Source: Schistosoma haematobium
Taxonomy: Eukaryota; Platyhelminthes; Trematoda; Strigeidida; Schistosomatidae
Reading direction: 5' to 3'
NCBI RefSeq assembly: GCF_000699445.3
Contig: NC_067195.1
Location: forward strand, 59,247,591-59,311,590
Length of the DNA stretch: 64,000 nt
Within the stretch, counting starts at the first letter, position 1. Each line of letters starts with the position of its first letter. A program made the translations under genes and the position numbers. This document shows positions 49,001 through 61,000 of this stretch, piece by piece. The notes under the pieces were generated by a model that was given only the letters and a program-made list of their open reading frames with translations, made no database searches and was not told where the DNA came from.

Positions 49001-52000
49001 AAATCTAACGGAAAGTCAAAATTCTGAACAAAAAAATCTTCAAAAAAAGATTGATGAATTCAATAAATTTCGTTTAGAACTTGGACGTCGAATTGGTTTA
49101 TCTGAAATGAATGCAGACCTTGCTAATGTTATGGAGAAAGTAATCGTTATTTCATAGAATTATCGGATGTGTTAATTATATCTAAAAGACCAGTATATTA
49201 ACTGAATGTTTAGAAATAACTAGGAGTCTATAACAAATATAAAAATGATGAGTGTTGAAAAACATATGAATACAAACCTAGAATGGCATATGCGAAGAAT
49301 ACATTCAGTGATCTTTGAACTAAGTTCACTTGTTATGTGAAAAACAACAGTAAAACATATTATTCCCGGGAATCTTAGGAAAACGTAGTTGTAACAAGTG
49401 ATCACAGAATAAAAATGATTGAAGCCATGAAATCTTTGTATTGTTTAGTTGCGAGTTTGTAGCTATTCAAATTATGCTTATACAATAAGAAGGGGTAGTA
49501 ATTCACTATGTGCAACAAAACGTGTAACTTTTTTATAATGACTAAAATTAAGTCCTGCGCTTTAACCTGGTTGGTGGACACGGAGAGTCCACCTAGGGGA
49601 GTTGGAAAACCCTGATTACAAACCAATGGTGCAAATGGGCTCCAGTACCCTGAGGAAACAAACGGAGTATGAACCAGTCGTTGGTCACCGGCTATCATGG
49701 GACTGCATCTCATTACGATCCTCCACTGCCTTGTGGATCAGACCTTTAGGTCAAAGGCTCTGGGTGTGGCCCCCTGAGAAAACCACCTGCTTCGGTTTGG
49801 GCACCCGAGCAGTATCACAGCCATTACACATATCAAATGAGATTTGTGTGGCGCATATGTATCTGGTGCCCCGTTGTACCAATATTTATGTGTTCAAATA
49901 GATAAAATAATTATTAAGACGTACTACTCCCTGTTATTTAGACAAAGTCGAATCCCAATTCATAACTCGATGTTTGAAAATGGAGTGAACAAGTTGATAG
50001 AACATGGTATTACATTAAAGTATCTGAAACGTTTAATCACTCAAATTATTTCATTATTTTCTCAATATGATGAAAACTTCTACTCAATGTCTAAAAACGT
50101 TATACAATACATCATTTTTGATATATTAGTTATAAATTTTACATTGAGTCAAATATATTTTCTTGTTTCATCGTTCAACTCAAGGAAATGTTTAATTAAT
50201 GTTTTTTTAATGATGACAATGTTAAGGTTTCACAGCGTTTAGATGAAGCGGCTCTACTTGAACTTAAATGTACACAGAATACATCTAATTTGAATAGAAC
50301 CATTATAGAATTAAATTCAATAAAACGAAGTACAGATGAAGTGACCAAGAGAAGTGAAGAATACATACAAGAAAGGAAAATACTTAATGAAGTAAGTTAA
50401 ATAACTATTTTTGATGATGCAATATGCAATATCAATAAATCTGGTAACAATACGGAACTATCAATACAAAATATGGATACGTTATAACCATATAAAGATT
50501 TTTTAATAATTCGACCGAAATCCCCCTTTTACCAACTAACCATAAAAAAGGGATTTTACTATGACATTACCTTTTTTGGCATAATTTTTTTGTGATGTAT
50601 CAGTGTTATATATCAGTGATAAATCAGTATTCTGATTAATTTAATCATTTTGCAAATTATTGTAAGCTTCCCATATTTACAAAAATTTATTATAACATTA
50701 CTTTGGATAAGAGATGAAAATGAAAATATCAGTTTTAAACGGGAAACTGGTAGAACTTATCAGTACTATGTTAAGAATGATACTTGTGTAAGGTGTTTAT
50801 GCAAATGTGATTTGACAAAAGCGCGATAACAGTTTTAAGGTTAGTTAAAACAAACAGATTTATCAGTTTTTAGCCTAACTTATGTTTTTACTTGATGAGT
50901 AAATACAATCTGCATATTTTAACAACCACTGAAGATATATAATTTCCTGTTTTAATATTCAATAGAACAGTAGAATCTTACTATGGTAATTCATTGTAAA
51001 CGGTACTCATCTCATGTATATTAGTAGGACTAAAGAATTGGATTCATTTTATATCAGAATTGTTTCAAGTGAAACAGGATCAAAAAGTCATTCGTTTTTG
51101 AAAAAGTGATTACTGTCAGATAATAAAAGTAATGCTCACTTTATATCATATATTTCATTAAAGAAAACAACTTTCAGCGCAGAATATGCAATGTTGAAAC
51201 TGAATTCACGTTTTATATACATTTAATTTGTGAATATTACAAAAAGTTATATTAAAAAACTCAACAGAGTGATATGTTGCCAATCATATTCATCCGTCAA
51301 TGTTTACGACTAGTCTTCCACCAATTCTTGTACTTCTTTCATTTATTGATAACTACATTCGTCTTAGGTAGTAATATCTTGTGAAAATGCGTAAGTAAAC
51401 GTGGTGAACGGATATAATTAGTGACTTAAAATAAATATAAGAAAATTTGAGATGGTTTGAAATATCCTGTTGCCCATATTTTTGACTGATATTTGATTAG
51501 TCTTGGTTGGAATTCGACCATCCTGTCCAGATTGTCTCGTTAATATCATTAAGACACAAGCTGATATAGAATAGATGGAACGGGGCTAGTAGTAGGATCC
51601 AGGAAGCGCGTTTGGTTTTGTCTGGGACTGTTTGGCTGGATGTACCTGCACTCCAAAACTGATGTCCACTTCGAGACTCGAACCCAATACTATTTGCGTC
51701 CATTTAGTCACACACTACTGCAATGGAGTGAATTCTAATTCATATACATTGGTCGCTTGGATCTTCCCACTGATGTTTAGGACTTTAACCCATCAGTTTC
51801 TTCAGGGATATATATATCCTGTGCAGATTGCTTCGATATAGACATTAAGTCACGAGGAGTTTTAAGTAGAGATGAATGGTGGCTAGCAGTGGAATCCAAA
51901 CCAACCACTGCTGAACAAATATTTGTCAAAAACATCGACAAGGGGACAATGCGAATCACTTAAGATTGAATTAAATCTCATACTCGTTACAAAGAAAAGC

Positions 52001-55000
52001 CTTTAGCAATGAATGGATTTTTGGAAAAGTGGTGACTCATTATTTTCAGAACGCCATTGTTTCTTTGGTATTTTATAGACTACTGAAATCTACTATCGTT
52101 TATCAGGTTCATGAGAACCAATCTTTTCATCACAGAACTTGAAAATGATAAACCTAACCTCCTTCAATGACTACTAATCTTCACAACTTTGTAGGTGTAT
52201 CTTGTTGATAAACGCCGACAAGTATAAAACCTGGACATATTCCCTATTAATGATAATCTTTAACCACCTGATACTCATCCACAAGGCTTTCTCATTTTAT
52301 TCACTTAAATTAATAACCAAACTCCCTATTATATGAATGAGATTTCAGGTTACACTGAGATCTCAACAATATAATATCAGAAGTTGTTCAGTGTCTGATT
52401 AGTTCTGTCGACTTCATATAAAATACAATTAAATAAAACTCTAACTAAAGTAGTTATTTTTTGTTTTTACTGCTAACCAGCAATACTTTACATTTATTTA
52501 TAACAGAAAATAAATTTGCTTGAGGCCAAAAATGCAGATTTAACTTCACAATTAACATTATTACAAAATATGTCACAAGCAAAAGAAATTATCATTAAAG
52601 ATCTACGTAATCAAATAGATGGATTACAAAATAATAAACAATTAATTGAAGAAAGAAATAAACAAACTGCATTCAAACTTCAAATAGAAAGTACACAAAT
52701 GAAAGCTTTATTGTAAGTGAAAATAAATAAGGTAAATAATTGAAATGATATTGGTCAATAGCCAGTACGTTTGTATTTAACTGGCTTAAGAAGTTCGACA
52801 CAGAGTAACGAGCTATTCAGCTAGGTTTTAAACGATGTTCACTGAATTTATAAGCCATTCTTTTTTCTCAATAATAAACGCTAGATCCAAACTTTCATTT
52901 CTTTTTGTCTATTTATTTTTAAAGTACTTTCTGTACTTCTGCTAGAGGGTAAGTATATTACAACATAATTTAACTAATCGTAGAGTTCATGAATAAGTGA
53001 GTAAGAATGTCAATAAACAAAAGATATAGTTAAGTTAAAATCTCAAACAAGAAGCGTTTCTTTTAGCTGACAAAGTTCCTCTCACTTTTATGGAGAATGC
53101 AAAGAAAAAATAAAATAAAATATCAGTTAAATCTTATTTTGAATCATATCTTACGTTGCAGCACCTCGAAGACCCCGGCCATGAAGTTGTAATGGACCAA
53201 CAGAAGTCAGAGCCACAAGATCACAGAATAATCAATCTTCTTCTCTGTCCACCCAATCCTAATGTTGGCAAATAATGACGGATGTGGAAATCGATGAAAT
53301 AACATTCGTTGGTGTTGAAAGATGGAGACACCAAGTGAATCTCTGTCGCTATAACCAAAAACGGACTGCCGGACAAAATTATCGTTAGCATGTTGTTGCT
53401 ACAAAATGCGATAGACTCTTTGAGATCATCGATTATAGAACACTGAGGGCCGTCGAATGTTTTCAGCTCTAAAAGGGTCAGTTTTGTAGCATACGGCGGA
53501 ACTGCTCTTAGCGGTCCTTCCATACTCAACGTTTTACAGCTAGATTGACTTGGTTCATAATAGCATAAATTTCACGATATTTATCATACTCAAACACCAA
53601 TATCGGCATTTACATAACTACCTAAAGTATCAGATGCAACTATTATTCACTCTCAATCTAGATTAGATAGATAGGTAGAACAGTTTAAGGAACAGTTCGA
53701 CTGGCTTTCAGCTAGCCTTCAATTATTGTCCATACCCTATCAACCTGAACAATAAATCGATACAAGTACTCAACAGTAAATGAAGTTGAAAATGATATAG
53801 ATAGTCCAGAACGAGAGAGAGCAGGACGACCTTATGGCAAAACACCAAAAATAAATAAATCTGTTAACAGAAAGTACTTACCAGAAGGTTTTTTGTGGAG
53901 ATTTTGGTAATTTCAACAGTTCAAAGTACTTACATTTATCTAATTAACATGAGATAACCGTAAATGTTAGAAACATTTTGTTGTTATCATTTCATTATTT
54001 TCTTTCTACACCAGAACATCACTTTCTGCATCTTTATCAACAATTGATAAACCATGTGAACCAACTGAAATAGGTGTCAAAGAATCTATAGTGAGAATTT
54101 TAGATCAAAATGTTCAAATGCGTGAGGTAAGCTGATAGTTTATTCATAGATAAATGGTTAAACCCGACCGTAGCTGTTACCTTGACGCGGTGGTTGGGCT
54201 GGCCTATCGTGATGACCCAACCGAGCTATATTGACTGGAACATATGTTCCTGTAGGTTTTGCCATGCCATGCAGGTCGACTGGAGAACGGTAAGACTAAA
54301 AGCAGCAACTCAAGGTCTGAGGGTGGAGTCGTACTGCTGACTGTAGAGGGGTGTGACAGCAGCAAGGTGTTTCCCTCGGACAACCAGCATCTGCGGCGAT
54401 GCTGCCTTCTCACAAGGACGGAAGGGGTTAGGATGGAAAGATGTTCGGGATGCGATTCTCCCCCTCGAAATGCAAAATGTTGCTTCAGGATTGGGTGGCA
54501 TTGACACTTGAACTAATGATAGGGAGTGAAGTAATTGAGCGTGTTGACCGCTTCACTTATCTTGGAAGTCTCATCAGCCCTTGTAGTCTGGTGTGTGGCG
54601 AAATCTCAGCACGGATACAGAAGGCTCGACTAGCTTCTGCCAAATTGCATCATTTATGGCGTAGGCGAGATATCCGTCTACCGACCAAAGGACGGGTTTA
54701 CTGTGCAGCAGTTCGTTCCGTCCTACTTTATAACAGTGAAACATGGCCAGTAAGAGTAGAGGATATTCGTACGTTGCTAGTATTTGATCATAAGTGTCTT
54801 CGAAACATTTCTCGTATATCCTGGGATCATCGAGTAAGTAACGCAGTTGTTAGGAAACGGATACTAGGTAAGGGTGGCAAACCAATTGATGAAGTAGTTA
54901 AACTTCATCAGTTGAGATGGCTGGGACACGTGTTACGTATGCCCAACCACCGGCTGCCTCGACGTGCGATGTTCAGTGGTATAGGAGTAGGTTGGGAGAA

Positions 55001-58000
55001 AGCTAGGGGCGGCCAGACCAAAACATGGCACAAGTCCATGAAGTCACTGACAAGTGGACTGAACCATGTCGGTAGGTGTAAACTACCTGGTTGGGGACTG
55101 CGAGATGATAGCAACCGATGGTTAGAGACCTTGAATGACGGCTCGAAAGCGTTTGCAATGGCGCAGGTGCATCTACTCTTTGTGTTCTCCCAAATTCTAA
55201 TCTTTTGAATTCTTCATGTCCCTTTCTTTTTCCTCTTTCCAAACTTATTTCACTGGATTATAATTCTTGAATAACATCTTCAAACCCTAATTTTCCCGAT
55301 TACTGCTTATACTCCTACTACCTATACCATTACGGGATTTGAATCGACAACAGCATCTCTGTGCTAATATGGTGTGGCAACTCGAACTGATGTACGTGCG
55401 TATGAAGTTCTACGTTGTTACTGACTGACTGATTAAACTCAGTATTATATGAATTGTACATAGTTGATTCATGTGACAGTTGTAATGTACCGGTGACAAT
55501 CTTGAAAAAATAATATCGAGCAAAATGTTATTTAATTTGACAAATAGAATGTATTTTGTGAAAGTTTCAGTTATAGTTTACCATGACTTGTATTCTAACG
55601 GAAAACAATAAATAATCCCCAACAATGGTATTATTTCATTCTCATATAGTTATTATCTTCACTTATAATATTATAATCAATTGTTTACCTAAAATAAACA
55701 CTTACTGTTTATTTTATTTATTTAAGGCTGGAAATAATTTTCAAAGTAAAGTACTTGAACTTCAAAATCAATTTGAAGCGCAACATAAAGCTGGTTTAGC
55801 AATGAATACAGAATTGAAACAGGCAAGAGAACGAGTACAACAAGCTGAAACTGATTGTGCACGAATAGAAACTGAGTTATCAGGTCTTCATCTTCTATAC
55901 AAGCAAGATCAGGAATTAAAAGAGAAAGTCAGTAAAATACGTGAAATAATTACTCGTTAAATAGTTTCGATGTTAAAATGATGTTTTCAGTAAATAAGTT
56001 CATTTGTAAGGTAAATAAGTATTTAGATTATTATTCTCATAACTTGAGAATTAGGCAATTTTTGGCTGCTTCAGAGACACCAGTATTGGATTTGAGCTGC
56101 ATTGGCATAATGAACGAAAACTCAGGTGGGAAGAACAAATTAATTGTTTAATGCATTATCGCACAGCGACTTATTGAAATGTGAAAATCATACACTAAAT
56201 ACATCATTTGCACATTTTTGCACTATCTTTTACGAAATCGATTCATCTGAGTTGGCAACAATGAATATTGTTTTCCTAAACCAAGAATCAACATTACTCA
56301 TTGATTGTTGGTCTGACCACTGTCTATAGATGCAGCCTATCTGATTGTGTTGGCGAAGTAACCATGATGAATGGCTTGAGACTTTGAGTGATGTGACACA
56401 GAATTGTTCATAAGGGCGCAGATGCATTAAGTGTTTATGCTGCTGTCAGTCTTGAATTTCAATATTATTTCATACATACCTTCCCGTATTATTTTCTAAC
56501 CATATTCCTCAGATTTAATCTCTTTTGTTACTACATGATTCCGAACTTTTTTGTTATTTTCATCACATCATACAAATGTAGTATGGCAACGTGGGCCAAC
56601 CCACATCTGCATCAGGCCCCATTTTAAAGATGGTCGACAACTGGTGGCTTAATTGCAATTTAATTTAATAATAATGATAAATGTATTTACCATTACTTAG
56701 GTGAAATCGTTGTTGATCCAACTGTGCGATTATTTGAGCATACAAATCGATCATCAAGAGGCTAAACCAACTGAAATGATTTCAGCTTGTCTAGGTAAGA
56801 CATTTTTCTTTAGTTTATTTTGTGCCACCAATTATTATGGTTACTTAAAGATAATACTAAGAAATTTTAGTAAGACAAGTTAGATTTCAACGAAGTGTTT
56901 GTATTTTGGTGACTCTATTAAAAACTAACTTATAAAAGCTAACGTTATCCTAATACCTGGAGAACAGACTAATTTAATTCAAATTCACTGTGATGTTAAT
57001 AGTCACAAAACGAAGGTCTCAGTTTATCTGGACAAATGTACAGTTCTATTTAATGTGTATACAAGACAGTTTTTTCTCATTATAATTATTTATACTTAAT
57101 AGAAATTTTAAAACACTTATAGTATCATTGTATAATTTTCTGTTTGCTGAGAATTAGGTGTAACGAATAATTTCTACAAATGTACTATCAGTAAAGTGGG
57201 GAAAACATTTGAAAAACAAAAAAAAATTAAAGATAATACAGTAACACAAATGGGCCTCTATGTCATACTAAGTGTACTTGATATCAAAATATACTTGTTC
57301 AAGCTCTTTACCTAGAAACATATACTTGTACTTTGATACCGAGTTACACTACAGTGGTATTACGTGGGTCTGATCAACCAGTTTAAGGAATTAGGATTAT
57401 CCGACAAGAAACCTTGAAACATTCCCTATTAAATAGTTAAATTTTGATGGTTAAGGCTGTTTAAATTTACTAACTTTCTAGGTAACAAGTTTTATTTTAC
57501 ATTAAATAGATAAATATATCATACGTCAATCTTTAGTTTCAATAAGTAAACTTATTAATCAATTCAAAATGGATGTAAGAAATATAACCACTTAGTGTTG
57601 ATCTGCATACTTAATAAAACACATTTCCCTGAATGTATTTAATATTATAATTAGATAGGGATTTTGTGGATATTATAGTAATTTAATACTTGAATTCATG
57701 AATCAATTGAAGCTAGACCACCATGAAAAACCTGGAAGCACTGGACGGTCGGGTCTGTTTTGAGATAGTAACTCACGGAAGACAGTGGTGGACGGTGGCG
57801 CAATTTCGTGGATTGGTTAAACTTAGTCATTAACACCATTGGATACCGGTTCAGTGGTCTGGAGGTTAAGTGCTAGCGCGTGAAACTGGTAGGTCTTGGG
57901 TTCGAATCTCGCGAAGCAGGATCGTGGGTGCACATTGCTGAGAAGTCCTATACTAGGAGGAAACTGTCATTCAGTGCTTTCAGGTTTTCCATGATGGTCC

Positions 58001-61000
58001 AGCTTCAATTAACTCATGAATTCAATTATTAAACATTTAATATTAATTTTTTTTCGAAAGTGTTATGACTATATGTCCGGCTTTTATCACGCGATTTACC
58101 CACCAATCAAAATACGACTTGTACAATCTTCGCACTGTGCCAAACCAATGACGTTCGACCGGTATGGGCAGTCTAGCGTCCTTATAGGTCGTATGTCCGC
58201 CTAGTCCGTCCACTTGAGTCCAGAACACGAAATACCAGCTCCCAATATGCGAATCGAATCGAATTATTTATTTCAAACATACTGGGTTTATATATCAATC
58301 AAACAGACCGCAACGCACCATAAAATAGGAAATAACATTCGTACACAATAAAGCTAAAAAATGGCTGTGAACGTGGGAGGCAGTAGTTAATAAACTGAAC
58401 ATAGCTTAAGAACCATAAATCGTACAATAATAAATTATAGGTCAAAATGAAGCTTATAATAAGAGGAATATAAATATATATAATCCAATTATTGAATAAT
58501 TATACCATAAGAATGTATAGATAATATTAGTCAATTAATGTCTCAGAAGTTACTCGTGACTTAATCTTCGCTCGGATATAACAAAAAGAATACAGAATTA
58601 AAACGTTTAATTCTAATATTATCTAATGGTTATATTTACAACTTAGAAATTTTATGTAAAATAACTGTATGAAGAAATTTATAGTAAATTTTGTTATTGA
58701 GACTTATTATGTATGTTACCTAAGAGTTTAAATCAATCAACAACAAGAATTAAATTCAAGTGATTGTTAAGTTTATTGTTTATCGATATTTTTTAAATAA
58801 AACAAATCTATACTCTGTGAAATAATAATAATATTATTATTAGTTATATCACTAAGGGTATCATTTCTATTCCAATAGTAAACATGATTTAGTGTCACCT
58901 AGGAATCTAAATAGTACTCATTTCTGTTAGGTCCCGATAAACATAATGAATGGTAACTTTGGGATCCTTTTATGGACCAATACTAACGTATATGTTTATC
59001 GTATAATTATTAAATAAATAAACTAAACATATTCATGTTCCTCTTACTATAAGCTTTATTTTAACCTATGAACTGTTATTATACGATTTTCCATTCTTGA
59101 ATTATTCCCTGTCTATTAGTCACTGCCTCCCTCATCCACAGCCACATCTGGCTAATTCTTGTATAAATGTTGTTTCATATTTTATTGGTACTTTGTGGTC
59201 TGTTTGATTGGTATATAAACACAGTATGTTTGAAATATAATGATTCATATCGCAGAGGCTCGGATTGGTGTTCTGGACTTAACTGGCTGGGCTAGGCGGA
59301 AAGCAGGACCAATCAGAACTCCAGGTTGTTCATACGGGTTCACGCATCACTGCTCTCTAATCGGCGGTCACAAGTTATAAGAATTTCTTATTATGTTATT
59401 GACCTGTTGCTTATGAAATATTAAAGAATCCTTTAGAAGTTACATCAGCTGGCTGATAAATAAATAAAGTTTATCATTTACTCAAATTCTAATCTATTAG
59501 TGTTTGTATTATATAATAAATACTTTTTTTCCCTGAGTTATTTTTTCTTGCCCAACTTATTTAATTTACAGATCGTATTGAGCATCTATTAAATAGAGGT
59601 TGCTTACCATGGGTATGTGTTCAGTCAAGTGAAATACGTGATCATCATCATTTTAAAAATCATGAACCATTAGTTCCAAATGAACAATTTGTTCGGAATT
59701 CTGATTATCCAAATAAATGTTTACATGATCTAGAATGTCATCAGTCACATTTACCATGCCATTTACAGATGAGCAAGGAGCTGTCAGAAAATGATTGTGA
59801 TCATAAACAGATTGAATATATAACAGATCAAATTATAATGAAACAAGGTCAGTTATCATTAAAAGATTGGCGATCAATCAAAAACTTGTGTAACTTATGT
59901 AATGAGAAATTAATAAAATGTTTTTCTGATCAACTGAGTGAATTATTTGAACAAATAACAGAAATTCATAAGGCAAATGCACAAAATCCGAAGTGTAATG
60001 ACCAAATTTTAGCTAAATTACAAGAAGAACTTGAAAGTAAACAGATAGAATTGAATGATGTCAAAAATAACTTCGAATCACAAATTTCAGATAGAGTAAG
60101 TTGTTAAATTTAGGACGACAATAAATTTTAACATTATTTTTTGTGAAGTACATTAAATATTGTAAATCTGGTAAGTATTCAGTTGTGTGAATGTAGTCTA
60201 CGTCCACAAATTAAGTACTTAAGTATTTATATGCATATATATTTAGCTTTTTATGTTTTATACTGTAATCTCACTAAACATTCAGTCACATGTCCGAATC
60301 CGGCTTCCTTTTGAACATCTGGGTAGATTCACTATCTATCATATAAACAGGGTAATCCAAAACCAACTGAATAAAAGTGAACTTCATAAATGCGTTACAT
60401 TCATGTCTCAAGTATGGTAAAGATAATTCCTAGAGCTAAGATCATTTAGTAAAAGCTATAATATCAGTGACATCTATTGATGCAACTTCTAATCTCTCGT
60501 ACATTGCTACCGAAATACTTGAAAATGTTAGACAAATTTGAACCTATACTATTCAATATTGTTATCATAGATGACCTGACAAATTATCTAAACTTTATAC
60601 CAATTTCTAGTTTTATAAAATTGAGCACAGTTAAAACAACAACTGTAACAGAATGATATAAACTCACATATTCCAGGTACTCTCTTCAATTGCTTACAAT
60701 CTAGAAACAACAGTACTGTTTATTTAAAATCATTGTAAATAATTTTTATCATAATGATAGAAATTAATAGGAAACTAATAAACCTGGAAAAAGATGTTCT
60801 GGCAGTTAAATATTTCATTAATCCTTATCCTTTCATAAATTTAAATAAAGCGAGAAGAATAATATTTCCAGAATTAAGTTAGCACATTATATTTTAAGGC
60901 TTGTCATCAGTTGCAAACGAGCTACATTTTTACTCCGTACCATTATTAATAAAGTTTAGTACGAAACAACATATTTAACATAACAGTTTATATATGTTAA

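Larger units (their letters stand above)
56795..59571 (+). other. Intron 8
   Basis: It holds a family B composite (57637-58045) and two solo LTRs (58061-58583, 58925-59382). The rest is AT-rich without recognised features. Confidence 0.6.

Noticed and set aside
49602..49901. 99-codon frame in intron 3
   Set aside because: It is wholly inside the family R repeat and not conserved in other copies.
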